Shown here: positions 18,750 through 27,583 of the stretch, piece after piece | Numbering within the stretch: the first letter of the stretch is position 1 | Layout: every line of letters begins with the position of its first letter | From: Delftia tsuruhatensis NBRC 16741 | GTDB taxonomy: Bacteria; Pseudomonadota; Gammaproteobacteria; Burkholderiales; Burkholderiaceae_C | Length of the DNA: 64,000 nt | Assembly (NCBI RefSeq): GCF_001571325.1 | Contig: NZ_BCTO01000013.1 | Coordinates: forward strand, 1-64,000 | Direction: 5' to 3' | Translations under genes and position numbers: made by a program | Notes under the pieces: model-generated | Seen by the model: only the letters and a program-made list of their open reading frames with translations | Told to the model about the DNA's origin: nothing | Databases searched by the model: none

Positions 18750-19859
18750 TCAGAAGCTGGCGCGCCCTTCAACACGAGCGACAACGCGCAGATCCGGCCC
18801 TATACGCTGCACATCGTGCAACTCCAGCGCAAGGGCCTCGGACAGCGCGTCCAGCGGCCCGAAACTGGCAATGCCCATGCCACCCGTGCCCAGCAGCTTG
18901 GGGGCCAGGTACAGCAGCAGTTCATCGACCAGCCCTTCGCGTATCAGCGAGCCATTGAGCTTGAAGCCTGCTTCCACATGCAGCTCGTTCGTACCGCGCG
19001 CGGCCAGGTCACGCAGCATGGCGGCCAAGTCCACCTTGCCGTGCGCGTTGGGCATGTGGATGATCGTCGCGCCAGCCGCCTGCAAATCTTCGGACCGCAA
19101 AGTATCCTGACTGCTGGTGTAGATAAGGCAGCCGCCGGGCGTCTTCAGTACCTGGGCGGTGAGCGGCGTGTCCAGCCGGCTATCCACCACCGCGATGCGC
19201 GGTTGGCGCTGGGTAGGCACTTCACGCACGTTCAGACGCGGATCGTCTTCCAGCACCGTGCCTATGCCCGTCAGCAGGGTGCAGGCTCTCGCACGCCAGG
19301 CATGGCCGTCAGCACGTGCCTCGGGCGAGGTGATCCATTGGCTGACACCGTTGTGCAATGCGGTTGCGCCGTCAAGGGAACTGGCGGCCTTCATGCGCAC
19401 CCACGGTATGCCGCGCAGCATGCGGCTGAAGAAGCCGATGTTCAGTTCGCGCGATTCGGCTGCACCTGGTCCCACCTCCACCTGTACACCTGCAGCACGC
19501 AGCCGCGCAAAACCTTGGCCAGCTACCTGGGGATTGGGGTCGGTGAGTGCGCCTACCACCTTGGCAACGCCTGCAGCGATCAGGGCATCGCAGCAGGGAC
19601 CTGTACGGCCCTGGTGCGAGCAAGGCTCCAGCGTCACATAGGCGGTTGCTCCGCGCACATCCTCGCCCTGTGCTGCGGCATCGCGCAGCGCCATCACTTC
19701 GGCATGTGGGCCACCAGCCTGCTGGGTGAACCCCTGGCCAACGACCCGGCCATCAGGTGCCACCAGTACGCAGCCTACGCGCGGATTGGGGGAGGAAAGA
19801 AAAAGCGCCTGGGCGGCGAGCCCAAGCGCTTGGTGCATGTGTGGCACGGTGTTTGTCAT
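18750..19859 (-). CDS. ribD: Bifunctional riboflavin biosynthesis deaminase/reductase RibD
   Basis: Catalyses deamination then side-chain reduction of the pyrimidine intermediate of riboflavin synthesis. 369 residues. The N-terminal deaminase has the zinc site His52-Ala-Glu54, Cys80 and Cys89 (PHAEVMAL; LEPCSHQGRTGPCC). The C-terminal reductase (about 150-365) shows KAASSLDGATAL and the final GGMGIASFGPLDAL. An ATG at 19913 in frame is possible, but the start at 19859 gives the usual length. No other rib gene is in the window. It follows the second pilE by 65 bp. Confidence 0.95.
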   Translation of the reverse strand: MTNTVPHMHQALGLAAQALFLSSPNPRVGCVLVAPDGRVVGQGFTQQAGGPHAEVMALRDAAAQGEDVRGATAYVTLEPCSHQGRTGPCCDALIAAGVAKVVGALTDPNPQVAGQGFARLRAAGVQVEVGPGAAESRELNIGFFSRMLRGIPWVRMKAASSLDGATALHNGVSQWITSPEARADGHAWRARACTLLTGIGTVLEDDPRLNVREVPTQRQPRIAVVDSRLDTPLTAQVLKTPGGCLIYTSSQDTLRSEDLQAAGATIIHMPNAHGKVDLAAMLRDLAARGTNELHVEAGFKLNGSLIREGLVDELLLYLAPKLLGTGGMGIASFGPLDALSEALALELHDVQRIGPDLRVVARVEGRASF

Positions 19860-19924
19860 GGTGCCTGGGATGGTAACAAGCCTGGGCTCGATCAGCGCCT
19901 GGCGGATTGGCATCTACCCGGTGC

Positions 19925-20338
19925 TCACTTGCCCCAGCAGTCGGTAACGATGGTGCCTGTCGTGGCTCCGTTGGCTCCACGCAGGCCGCTTTGCGTCAAG
20001 GTGTAGTTGCCGCACTTGTCGTTGGCTTGGGCTCCCTTGGGTGTGGCTGTCACGGTGAACGTGCTTCCATCCGTGGAGTTCAGTGAAATATCGTAGCGAT
20101 TGGAGGGAACTGTCTTCAAGGAGGCCGGGAAACTGGCGGTGAGCGGATAGGTTCCGTTGGAAGTTGCCGCCCGCTCAAGCCATTGCGCCGCTTGCAAAAG
20201 GCCGGCCCGGGCTTCCGCCCGATGCCCACGCCGAATATATTCGTTGTAGCTTGGCATGGCGATGGCTGAAAGTATGCCGACCACAGCGACTACGATCATC
20301 AACTCAATCAACGTGAATCCAGAAGATCTTTTCATCAT
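19925..20338 (-). CDS. pilE: Type IV minor pilin PilE, operon copy B
   Basis: 137-residue type IV pilin. The class III leader is MMKRSSG, cleaved after Gly7, giving mature Phe1 and Glu5 in [16 protein letters not shown]. The C-terminal half has a cysteine pair (KCGNYTLTQ and TDCWGK) that should close the D-loop. Two consecutive ATGs (20338, 20335) are possible. It is the last gene of copy B, 20 bp after pilY1. Its sequence parallels copy A (27150-27575): both share SYNEYIR, [12 protein letters not shown] and WLERAAT. It probably joins the initiation complex at the pilus tip rather than forming the main fibre. Confidence 0.88.
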   Translation of the reverse strand: MMKRSSGFTLIELMIVVAVVGILSAIAMPSYNEYIRRGHRAEARAGLLQAAQWLERAATSNGTYPLTASFPASLKTVPSNRYDISLNSTDGSTFTVTATPKGAQANDKCGNYTLTQSGLRGANGATTGTIVTDCWGK

Positions 20339-20358
20339 GATTTTATTTTCCAGGTGCA

Positions 20359-23300
20359 TCAGTTCAATTGCCTCCAATTGGGGCGCAGCATCAACTCCGG
20401 AATTTTTGAAAGCTTATCTTCACGTCCACTATTGCCTTTTCTGACCTGAAGAGATTTGTTGCTGAATCGAAGTTCCTTGGGGTCAGAGGTCATCCTGTTC
20501 ACTGATTTGTCCTCGCCGTTGTATAGGCCATCTCCATTCAGGTCAAGAATCTGCGTTCTAGGTTTTGATCCCTGTTCGATAGTCAACAAAGTGCGAAATG
20601 GCTTTGCGGATTTAGGCGTTGGTTCACAGCTTTCTTCCGTGCCTGTCGTGGCGCCTCCGGACGCAGGGACTTCACTCATGATTTCCAGAACGTTGCTGCC
20701 GTCATAGAATTCAATGGCATTGAGTACACGCTCACCAGCTTCCGGAAGGTCAAAATACCACCCTTTGACTGCGGTGCAATTTGATTTGCCTTGGCAGTCA
20801 TAGATGGCGCTGTTGTTGCTCACGGCCCAGAAATCCCGGTTAGAGCTTGCACCTTCCCCGGGCTTCTTGGCGCCCTCAATCGCTTGGCTCATCAATTGGG
20901 TCCGTGAAACTGTGGCAGGTGTCGGATCTGATGTTTCCAAAACAACTTTGCCTTTGCTTGTGGCATCCTTGCTGATCGTGTAGCGTGTATTGTCAATAAT
21001 GGAATAAACAGTCTGTTTGGAGTCTGTGTCTGTACGATCTCCCTCGGTCAGGCTGCGTCCTGTTCCGAAAGCCACCATGAGGCCGCCGACCTGTCTGTTG
21101 GGCCTCAATACAGGAGGTGTCGTGATGGGCTGGCGGCTTGTGGCGCTGCCAGTCACTCCCGTGGAATAGGTGGCAGTGAATAATGGTCTTCCGTCAAAGG
21201 CAACATTCCAGTTGGAGGCATTGTTGCTGGAGATATCAAATTTCCAAAGATTACCGCGCAAATCTCCTGCATATACAATATCTGGAACACCATCGCTGTT
21301 GATGTCGAGAAACTGTGGGGTTGACAGCCCATTTTGATCGGCCTCTGCGTTTTTGGGTGTGGTTACGGGTACTGCCGAAATTTTCTTGAGCTCCCTGTTT
21401 TCATCCAGATATTGAATGAGTAGAACAGGCCTCTCGTTCGTGCTGTTGTAACCGTTACCCATGATTACCGCCCAGCGGCCATCATTGGTTTTTGTTATTT
21501 GCAAGGCTCTTTGTGGATTTGCCTCTTCAACGACAGGGGCACCAAAGATGTGGCCAATATCCGCATCGGAACCATCTGTCTTGTCCATGATGACCAGGCT
21601 GCTCGCATTGGCCTTGCTGAAGTCGGTGGCAATCACGCCATCTGTGGTGCCGGGATTTGTGGTATTGAGCACAAAATAACCTTTGCCGCCAGCGCCCAAT
21701 GTTCCTACCAGATAGGTGGCCCAGTTCGGGGAATCCTTGGTTCCCAGATTGAGGTCACCTGTGAAAGGTGAGCCATCTACATAATATCTATGTGTGTAGC
21801 CGGTGTTGGAGAAATCTGGAAGATTTTTAATGACTCCCTGGGGAACGTATGCTATTTTTTCAGAGCCATCAATGGCCGAGAATCCATGAAGCATGCCGTC
21901 GTTTCCTCCTACATAAAGCATTGGGATGCGTTTGCTGTGGGTGGCTATATAGCGGGTGTAGCTGGCAATATTATATGTGAGTGATGGAGGTCCCGCATAC
22001 CAGATGCTGGAGTTGACAATATCGGCCTGGCGGGATTTTCTTTGACGAAATACTCCTCCAGTTTGATTTTCCTCCTTGCTGCGGTCCCCGCGGATATAGT
22101 TGACTCTGTCCTTGCCGCGGCCATCGCTGGGCGTCAAGTTCAAGAGCGCCTGCTGTGTGGTACTCAGCTGCGTGGTGGTCCCCCATTCAAAGGATATTCC
22201 CGTGCTTCCATTGTGTGACAGGATAAGCCTGGATGTGATGTCCGTAGCAGATAAAGCATCCAGCTTATCCGCTGTTGTCATATGATTATTGGGGGCTGTC
22301 TTATTGGGGTTGAGGCCCCAGGCTGGATTGGGTGTCGTCTTCCAGGTGATATTTTGTGAATTCTGTGGATCAACGACGGAGATTATTTTCTCGGATGCGA
22401 CAAAGCCACTCCAACGATTCTTGTTGGAATTAAGGTCTTCTGCAGCGACATACCCCGATTGGAAAGATTCGGTGTTGTTGCGGCTGATGGAGTTGGATGC
22501 GCTGGTGAATCCTGTCAGTGGGCTTGTATTGTCGGCAACAATGGAGCTGAAAATCTCATCAAATGCTTTTTCCAGATCGGCGCCAGTTTGCACAGGAAAG
22601 AATTTCCCTCTGCTGTTGATCGCCATATGCCATAGCTCTTCTGGACGCACATAGTCGGTGATGGCCTGTCCTTTGCGTATTCCACTGGTATAGTTACCGT
22701 CATAATCGTCGTCGGTTGCATCGGTCCACTTCTTGATACCTAGTATTGCATCCGTGAAACCATCTCCGTACATTCCATTGGTGAAAATGGGGTTTTTGTT
22801 TGTGTCATCCCAATTGCTTGCGCGTGCTCCGTAGCCAATGGTGTGGGTGACTAAGTGCTGCCAGGTTGCAGGGTCATTCTTAGGATTCCACTCTGGCTTT
22901 ATGGTTACGGAGCTGTTCCCGGATTTGAAGGTTTCGTCGGTCGATTTTTTGGGTTCAAAAGGTATCTCATTCTTGATGGTGGGCTGCAAGTCTGTGGACC
23001 AATAGTGAAATGCCATATCGGCAAGCGTAGGATATGCGAAGTAATAGTCTTTCTTGTTGACTCTTTGTTTTTTTGTGCCGGAGCCGTAATTGTCGCGATA
23101 TATTTTTGTCTGATCACTTGTGATGTCGTAAGTCAAAGTGGGGCCGTATTTTGGCGCTTCTGGCGTGGGGAGTGATTTCGTAGTTCCATCGGAATTGCCT
23201 ATGGCTTCAGCGTGGGAGCTGACCATCTTGGTCTGGAAATCAAAAGAATCGAAGTTGGTTGATGGTAGATAGGTATTCCAGCCACCGTCTGTCATGAAAA

Positions 23301-23859
23301 CGTGATACGCCCTGCGGCAAGAGATGGGCTTGGTGTCAGCAACGCCGGGAGTGGCATTCCAGGGGCTATCGACGCCCGTGGTTTTCATATACTGGCCTGC
23401 GTTCCACATCATCGTATGAGAAGGAGTTCCGTCCTTTGCACTGATGGAGTCCACCCAGGCTGAGAAATTGTCCTTGTGGGCACCTGAAAAGTTTGCCATG
23501 GCATTGTTGCCGTCGCAACCTGACTGGTTGCTGGGGATATTGTTGCACCGCCACATCGACTGCCATGCCAGCCTAAACTGATTGTCATATTTGCTGGTGT
23601 TGACCAGTACATTCTTCAGACCAATTTTTAGCGACGTAATACGGGCTGGCTTGCTGCTGCTTGCCGAGCCTCCGTCATCATTCCAGGCCATGCTGCCCGA
23701 GTCATCGACGGACAAGACCACATTGGGAATCGGCATCTTGTGTGCGGAACCAGCGGGATACTGGGCAAAAGGTATTTCTGCCGAAATTGCCTGTGTACCT
23801 GCGAATGCGGAGAGTACGGCGCAGGCCAGTGTGCGTTGCTGAAATGAAGGCTTTTTCAT
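20359..23859 (-). CDS. pilY1: PilY1, full-length with von Willebrand A domain, copy B
   Basis: 1166-residue pilus-tip adhesin and biogenesis factor. After a signal peptide (cleavage near AISA-E at 28) comes a vWA domain with the metal-site DxSxS at Asp52-Ser54-Ser56 (VDDSGSM) and FMTDGGWN downstream. The C-terminal half is a PilY1 beta-propeller with [14 protein letters not shown], the calcium-loop [16 protein letters not shown], and a second Asp-rich loop [12 protein letters not shown] near the end. Base composition is markedly A+T-rich for this window (25 G/C of 60 in 22381-22440). About 500 N-terminal residues have no counterpart in the copy A protein. Gene lies between pilX and pilE. Confidence 0.95.
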   Translation of the reverse strand: MKKPSFQQRTLACAVLSAFAGTQAISAEIPFAQYPAGSAHKMPIPNVVLSVDDSGSMAWNDDGGSASSSKPARITSLKIGLKNVLVNTSKYDNQFRLAWQSMWRCNNIPSNQSGCDGNNAMANFSGAHKDNFSAWVDSISAKDGTPSHTMMWNAGQYMKTTGVDSPWNATPGVADTKPISCRRAYHVFMTDGGWNTYLPSTNFDSFDFQTKMVSSHAEAIGNSDGTTKSLPTPEAPKYGPTLTYDITSDQTKIYRDNYGSGTKKQRVNKKDYYFAYPTLADMAFHYWSTDLQPTIKNEIPFEPKKSTDETFKSGNSSVTIKPEWNPKNDPATWQHLVTHTIGYGARASNWDDTNKNPIFTNGMYGDGFTDAILGIKKWTDATDDDYDGNYTSGIRKGQAITDYVRPEELWHMAINSRGKFFPVQTGADLEKAFDEIFSSIVADNTSPLTGFTSASNSISRNNTESFQSGYVAAEDLNSNKNRWSGFVASEKIISVVDPQNSQNITWKTTPNPAWGLNPNKTAPNNHMTTADKLDALSATDITSRLILSHNGSTGISFEWGTTTQLSTTQQALLNLTPSDGRGKDRVNYIRGDRSKEENQTGGVFRQRKSRQADIVNSSIWYAGPPSLTYNIASYTRYIATHSKRIPMLYVGGNDGMLHGFSAIDGSEKIAYVPQGVIKNLPDFSNTGYTHRYYVDGSPFTGDLNLGTKDSPNWATYLVGTLGAGGKGYFVLNTTNPGTTDGVIATDFSKANASSLVIMDKTDGSDADIGHIFGAPVVEEANPQRALQITKTNDGRWAVIMGNGYNSTNERPVLLIQYLDENRELKKISAVPVTTPKNAEADQNGLSTPQFLDINSDGVPDIVYAGDLRGNLWKFDISSNNASNWNVAFDGRPLFTATYSTGVTGSATSRQPITTPPVLRPNRQVGGLMVAFGTGRSLTEGDRTDTDSKQTVYSIIDNTRYTISKDATSKGKVVLETSDPTPATVSRTQLMSQAIEGAKKPGEGASSNRDFWAVSNNSAIYDCQGKSNCTAVKGWYFDLPEAGERVLNAIEFYDGSNVLEIMSEVPASGGATTGTEESCEPTPKSAKPFRTLLTIEQGSKPRTQILDLNGDGLYNGEDKSVNRMTSDPKELRFSNKSLQVRKGNSGREDKLSKIPELMLRPNWRQLN

Positions 23860-23873
23860 GATTTTCTCCGTAT

Positions 23874-24641
23874 TTATTCGGCCAGACTCAAAGACAGGGT
23901 GGATTGGAGGACCACCTCAGTACCGGGCTTGAGTCCCCGGGCGAGTGCCGTGATGCGATATACCCATCTTTTTTTTCGGGAAGGTGCAAAAATTTCCACA
24001 TTGGCTCCTGGTGGAACGCCTTTGAGAAGTGAAATATTGGGATCCACATAAGGCAGAACCTCTACCCAGTACCATGCGCCACGACGATCCTTCAGAGCGC
24101 TTGGTGTGGCAGTTACGTTGAGTATGGGGTTTCCACCGGTTCCAGTTTTCGCTCCGGTGAACTGTCCGTATCGTGCACCTACGTTTTCTGCGGTCATTTC
24201 TGCAAGGCGCGTGGGGTCGTGCCAAAAATCCTGTGGGTCTGCAAATTTCTGACAAATTCCTTTGTAGCACTTAGAGTCGTGAGTGCCCAACGTGTTGATG
24301 AGATTGGGTAGATCCTTTGTCTCAATGTCGAAATAGATGGTAGTCAATCTTCGACACACATCGCCTTTATCTGCATCCGGCGTGCAGTAACTTCCGTTGG
24401 TGTTGACTCCACGTATATCCATTTCGGCATCTTGCAGCATAGCCTGCGCGGCTTCGAAGGCGCGGCGATAGTCTGCATCATTGCCTACAATCATTTCGTT
24501 GAGCAGCGCCGTTCTCGATGCCCATAATGCCAAAAGCATTGAGAGTAGAACCAGAATGATAATCACGTAAAGTGATATCCCTCGCTGTTTTTGTCGACGA
24601 GCCAAATGGTGTGCTGTCTTGTAAATGCTTGGATTTTTCAT
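23874..24641 (-). CDS. pilX: Minor pilin PilX, copy B
   Basis: 255-residue PilX-type prepilin. A basic leader ends at Gly21 (RRQKQRG), followed by ISLYVIIILVLLSMLLALWA. As usual for PilX, Glu5 of the mature pilin is absent. The remainder (EMIVGNDADYRRAFEAAQAM onward) closely parallels the copy A protein. The start overlaps the pilW stop by four bases (ATGA), and pilY1 begins 14 bp downstream. Expected to prime pilus assembly with PilV, PilW and FimT and to help present PilY1. Confidence 0.9.
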   Translation of the reverse strand: MKNPSIYKTAHHLARRQKQRGISLYVIIILVLLSMLLALWASRTALLNEMIVGNDADYRRAFEAAQAMLQDAEMDIRGVNTNGSYCTPDADKGDVCRRLTTIYFDIETKDLPNLINTLGTHDSKCYKGICQKFADPQDFWHDPTRLAEMTAENVGARYGQFTGAKTGTGGNPILNVTATPSALKDRRGAWYWVEVLPYVDPNISLLKGVPPGANVEIFAPSRKKRWVYRITALARGLKPGTEVVLQSTLSLSLAE

Positions 24642-25534
24642 GATAGCGCTTGGCCTTGGCTACGGATTTGAAAGGTATTCCTGAATACCATGCGCAAGCG
24701 GTTGCCACGCTTTACAGATGAGCCATCGCATTTTTTATATGTGGCTCCCGCTGTATCTATTGATTCGGATCCCTCCAGTTCCAGGCAAACTTCGATAGCA
24801 TACACATCACGCCATCCATTTGGCGAAGAGGATGCTGTGCTTGCACTGGCATAGTTGGTTTTAGGTAAACCTGTTTTTGTGCTATCCGGATCCTGTGTCA
24901 AATACTTGATTTTCATGTCCTTGACGTTGCGTATGATCGGTTTGGGTGTGCCGCTGACCCCCGTACAAATCAGTTCGTCATTGCTTGATAGCCTGAACTT
25001 GCTTTCTATGATGTATGCAGTTGCAGATCCACTATTTTCACCCAAGCAGTCGCGCAGTTGATTGCCTGCTGCATTGGCTGTGGCAGGTGGAGTCGGGGTT
25101 AGTATCTCTTCATAGTTTTGATATCCGATGCTTAGGGTGTATTCGCTGCTGCTTGGACTATCTATGCCGGCCAGCATGCTTGTGCGCCTATCGAACATTG
25201 GGCGCTTTCCTGCCGGATCCGGTGGATCAAATGCAACCGGCGTCATGGGTCGGAGTGCTTCTGAAGAACCAAAAGAATCGAAGTTCAACTCCAGTTGAAT
25301 GGTGCCCGCTTGGCGTATTTGCTGGCCCATGACCCGAAATGCGTAAGCGGCTTGTTGTTGCAGGTTGCTGGCATCACTGACGGTTCCGGAAACACCGCGA
25401 GATATCATCAGTGCACCTATGCCTACCGCGACTGTCAAAAGGCCGATGGTGATCCCTATCATCAATTCGAGAAGGGTTGCCCCTTCCTGAATTTTCGAGG
25501 GTTTAATTGCCGAATGATTTATAATTTTGGTCAT
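24638..25534 (-). CDS. pilW: Minor pilin PilW, copy B
   Basis: 298-residue PilW. The leader ends at Gly18 (KIQEG), followed by ATLLELMIGITIGLLTVAVG with Glu5. Next is DASNLQQQAAYAFRVMGQQI, characteristic of PilW, and a large globular domain with several cysteines. The frame is open upstream to 25651, but the ATG at 25534 has GAGAG upstream and gives a normal leader. It overlaps pilX by four bases and lies 23 bp after pilV. Composition is A+T-rich like the rest of copy B. Confidence 0.9.
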   Translation of the reverse strand: MTKIINHSAIKPSKIQEGATLLELMIGITIGLLTVAVGIGALMISRGVSGTVSDASNLQQQAAYAFRVMGQQIRQAGTIQLELNFDSFGSSEALRPMTPVAFDPPDPAGKRPMFDRRTSMLAGIDSPSSSEYTLSIGYQNYEEILTPTPPATANAAGNQLRDCLGENSGSATAYIIESKFRLSSNDELICTGVSGTPKPIIRNVKDMKIKYLTQDPDSTKTGLPKTNYASASTASSSPNGWRDVYAIEVCLELEGSESIDTAGATYKKCDGSSVKRGNRLRMVFRNTFQIRSQGQALS

Positions 25535-25557
25535 CGCTGTCTCTCGGAGAGTGAATT

Positions 25558-26193
25558 TTATCCAGGGCAATATAGTGGTGTTGTGCCGCTTGCTTTCCCC
25601 AGAAGAAATGGTGTGCAGCGCTGATTGGGTTGTATATATTGAATGTGGCATATCAGGCCGGTGGGACAGCTGACTTTGGCAGATCCTGTATCTGCTGGAG
25701 TGAATGGCTCCGTGTATTTGTCATCATTACTCCCGTCTGACGCCTTGTGCTCTTTCTCATTGGCTTTCCAGCCAATCATGACTCCTAGTTGACGCCGGTT
25801 TTCTGTAGCACTATCCACTGCACTGACGAAAATGGCAGCATCTCCTTTTGGTAAGGTTGATTTTACTGTGTCTTTCCACTGGGCAATATCATAGGCGCCC
25901 ATTTCAGAGGGGGTGCACCCTTCTGGTTTGCAGCTGCCGGTGGGGGAATCTTTCCAATCACTTTGGTAAGCCTCAAGATTTCCAAGTCCATTAGGGTTGG
26001 CTTGAATTTTCTCGCTCAAATCCTCTATCAGTCGAATGGCTTGGGCGCGGTTGAGGCTGGTTTGGGTATCTGCGAGATTTCGCAGTTGCAAGCCGAGAAT
26101 CCCAAGAATTCCCAACGACATCACGACAATGGCAACAAGAGATTCGATCAGGCTGATGCCGGATTGAATATTGGCCGCACGTATTGTTTTCAT
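25558..26193 (-). CDS. pilV: Minor pilin PilV, copy B
   Basis: 211-residue PilV. Leader ends at Gly12 (NIQSG), followed by ISLIESLVAIVVMSLGILGI with Glu5. RAQAIRLIEDLSEKIQANPN is the conserved PilV segment. Paired cysteines near residues 105-112 and 180-200 suggest disulfides in the globular head. The ribosome binding site is weak and the frame is open to 26463, so an upstream start is possible, but the chosen ATG gives a normal short leader. A 119-bp untranslated gap separates it from fimT, while in copy A these genes overlap. Confidence 0.87.
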   Translation of the reverse strand: MKTIRAANIQSGISLIESLVAIVVMSLGILGILGLQLRNLADTQTSLNRAQAIRLIEDLSEKIQANPNGLGNLEAYQSDWKDSPTGSCKPEGCTPSEMGAYDIAQWKDTVKSTLPKGDAAIFVSAVDSATENRRQLGVMIGWKANEKEHKASDGSNDDKYTEPFTPADTGSAKVSCPTGLICHIQYIQPNQRCTPFLLGKASGTTPLYCPG

Positions 26194-26312
26194 GGTGGTT
26201 CTTGGTACTGGTGCTGCATCGCAGATCTGCAAGCCATGATGGATATTCATGGAAAGCAAAGGAGGTAGCCTGATTTTGGCAACGCGGGATTGAAAGAAGG
26301 ATTTTTTGGGAT

Positions 26313-26900
26313 TCAGCATGTGCCATCCCCCGTGTTCAATCGGCGGATCATTCCTCCTGCTGCCACGCAAAGCGTTGCAGCGGCCGAGTTGGTGGCATTT
26401 GAGCCTTGGGGGAAGAGGCGGAAATTGAAACTGCTGCTTCCGGCGCTGGCAAGCTGGCCCCAACGGTCCACCGTGATATATCCGTTGCTGCTTGCGAGAT
26501 TGATTTCCAGCTTGGTAGGGGCAGAAGATGTCTGAAGCGTCAGTTCACCGGCGTCCTGGGTGGCGTTGTTGTTGGCATCGATAAAGACAGTCCAGCCGCA
26601 ACCCCACTGTGTATTGGCGTCGGCCGCGGTGCAGCCATTGCCACTGGCGATCTTTTTGAGGACGATCTTTCCACCGCGCTTGATGGCTTCTGAGCGTGCG
26701 TAATAGAGGATGGACTGAAGGTCTTCGGTCGCTGCGCGTACACGCCATCGTTCGATGAGTGGCCGAAAGCTGGGTGCTGCCAACGCAGCCAGTATGGTGA
26801 TGATGGCGATCACAACCATCAGTTCGATTGTGGTGAAGCCACGTGTGGCCAGCCTTAGTTGTTGGCTGGACAGGCTGGATGTGGGAGGGGCAGCGTACAT
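26313..26900 (-). CDS. fimT: Minor pilin FimT/GspH family, copy B
   Basis: 195-residue GspH/FimT-type pseudopilin. Leader of 21 residues ends RLATRG, then FTTIELMVVIAIITILAALA with Glu5. IERWRVRAATEDLQSILYYA and YITVDRWGQL match FimT/FimU proteins and the copy A gene. AGGA stands 8 nt before the ATG at 26900. It is the first gene of copy B; the 249-bp gap upstream (26901-27149) separates it from pilE of copy A and should hold any copy-B promoter. A TTGACC near 27110 on the minus strand is a possible -35, without a convincing -10. Confidence 0.88.
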   Translation of the reverse strand: MYAAPPTSSLSSQQLRLATRGFTTIELMVVIAIITILAALAAPSFRPLIERWRVRAATEDLQSILYYARSEAIKRGGKIVLKKIASGNGCTAADANTQWGCGWTVFIDANNNATQDAGELTLQTSSAPTKLEINLASSNGYITVDRWGQLASAGSSSFNFRLFPQGSNATNSAAATLCVAAGGMIRRLNTGDGTC

Positions 26901-27149
26901 TGGCGCATCCTAGATTTCTGGATGCGCGTTGGGAGTTCATTCCGGATGGATGGCTCAGGCAGCGGGATGAGTGGTGCGCTTTGTAAACCTCCGCTCAGTT
27001 CGTCTGGCAGTCACTTGCCGATTGCTGAGCGAGAGGGAGTGAAGGGGCGTAAATCTCCCAGTTAGACGCACTTGCTCGGATCTCCTTGGATCCTTGTGTC
27101 GCGGATGCGCAGCAACAGGTCAAGAAGCTGGCACTCTGAACTTGTAAGA

Positions 27150-27575
27150 CTACCGCCCCCAGCACTCCACCGCAGTGGTATTCACACCCAGGCCGAGCGC
27201 ATCACGCTCGCCCGTATGGGTCAGCGTGAAATCGCCACATCGGTCACCGAACTGGGAGCCGCGGCGTGTGGCGATCAGGGTGTAGGTGTCGTCGTCGTGG
27301 CCGCTGGTTGACAGGAAGTCGATGGTGTAGCGCTTGCTGGAGTCGTGGGCCCAGGTCAGGTCTGCAGGCAGCTCGGTGGGGTAGGTGCCGTTGGCGGTGG
27401 CGGCGCGCTCCAGCCATTGCTGGGCCTGGAGCAGGCCGGCGCGGGCGTCGGCGCGGTGGACTGCGCGGATGTACTCGTTGTAGCTGGGGACGGCGACCGT
27501 GCCGAGGATGACGATGACGGCCACGACGATCATGAGTTCGATGAGCGTGAATCCTGGGGATCGAGGGCGGCGCAT
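27150..27575 (-). CDS. pilE: Type IV minor pilin PilE, copy A
   Basis: 141-residue type IV pilin. Leader MRRPRSPG cleaved after Gly8, then [20 protein letters not shown]. The C-terminal cysteine pair is DRCGDFTLTH and VECWGR. An ATG at 27587 overlaps the pilY1 stop, but the ATG at 27575 has GAGG at ideal spacing, so it is preferred. Last gene of copy A. Compared with copy B it keeps SYNEYIR and [18 protein letters not shown], yet the composition is host-like and G+C-rich. Confidence 0.88.
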   Translation of the reverse strand: MRRPRSPGFTLIELMIVVAVIVILGTVAVPSYNEYIRAVHRADARAGLLQAQQWLERAATANGTYPTELPADLTWAHDSSKRYTIDFLSTSGHDDDTYTLIATRRGSQFGDRCGDFTLTHTGERDALGLGVNTTAVECWGR

Positions 27576-27583
27576 GTGGTGCC

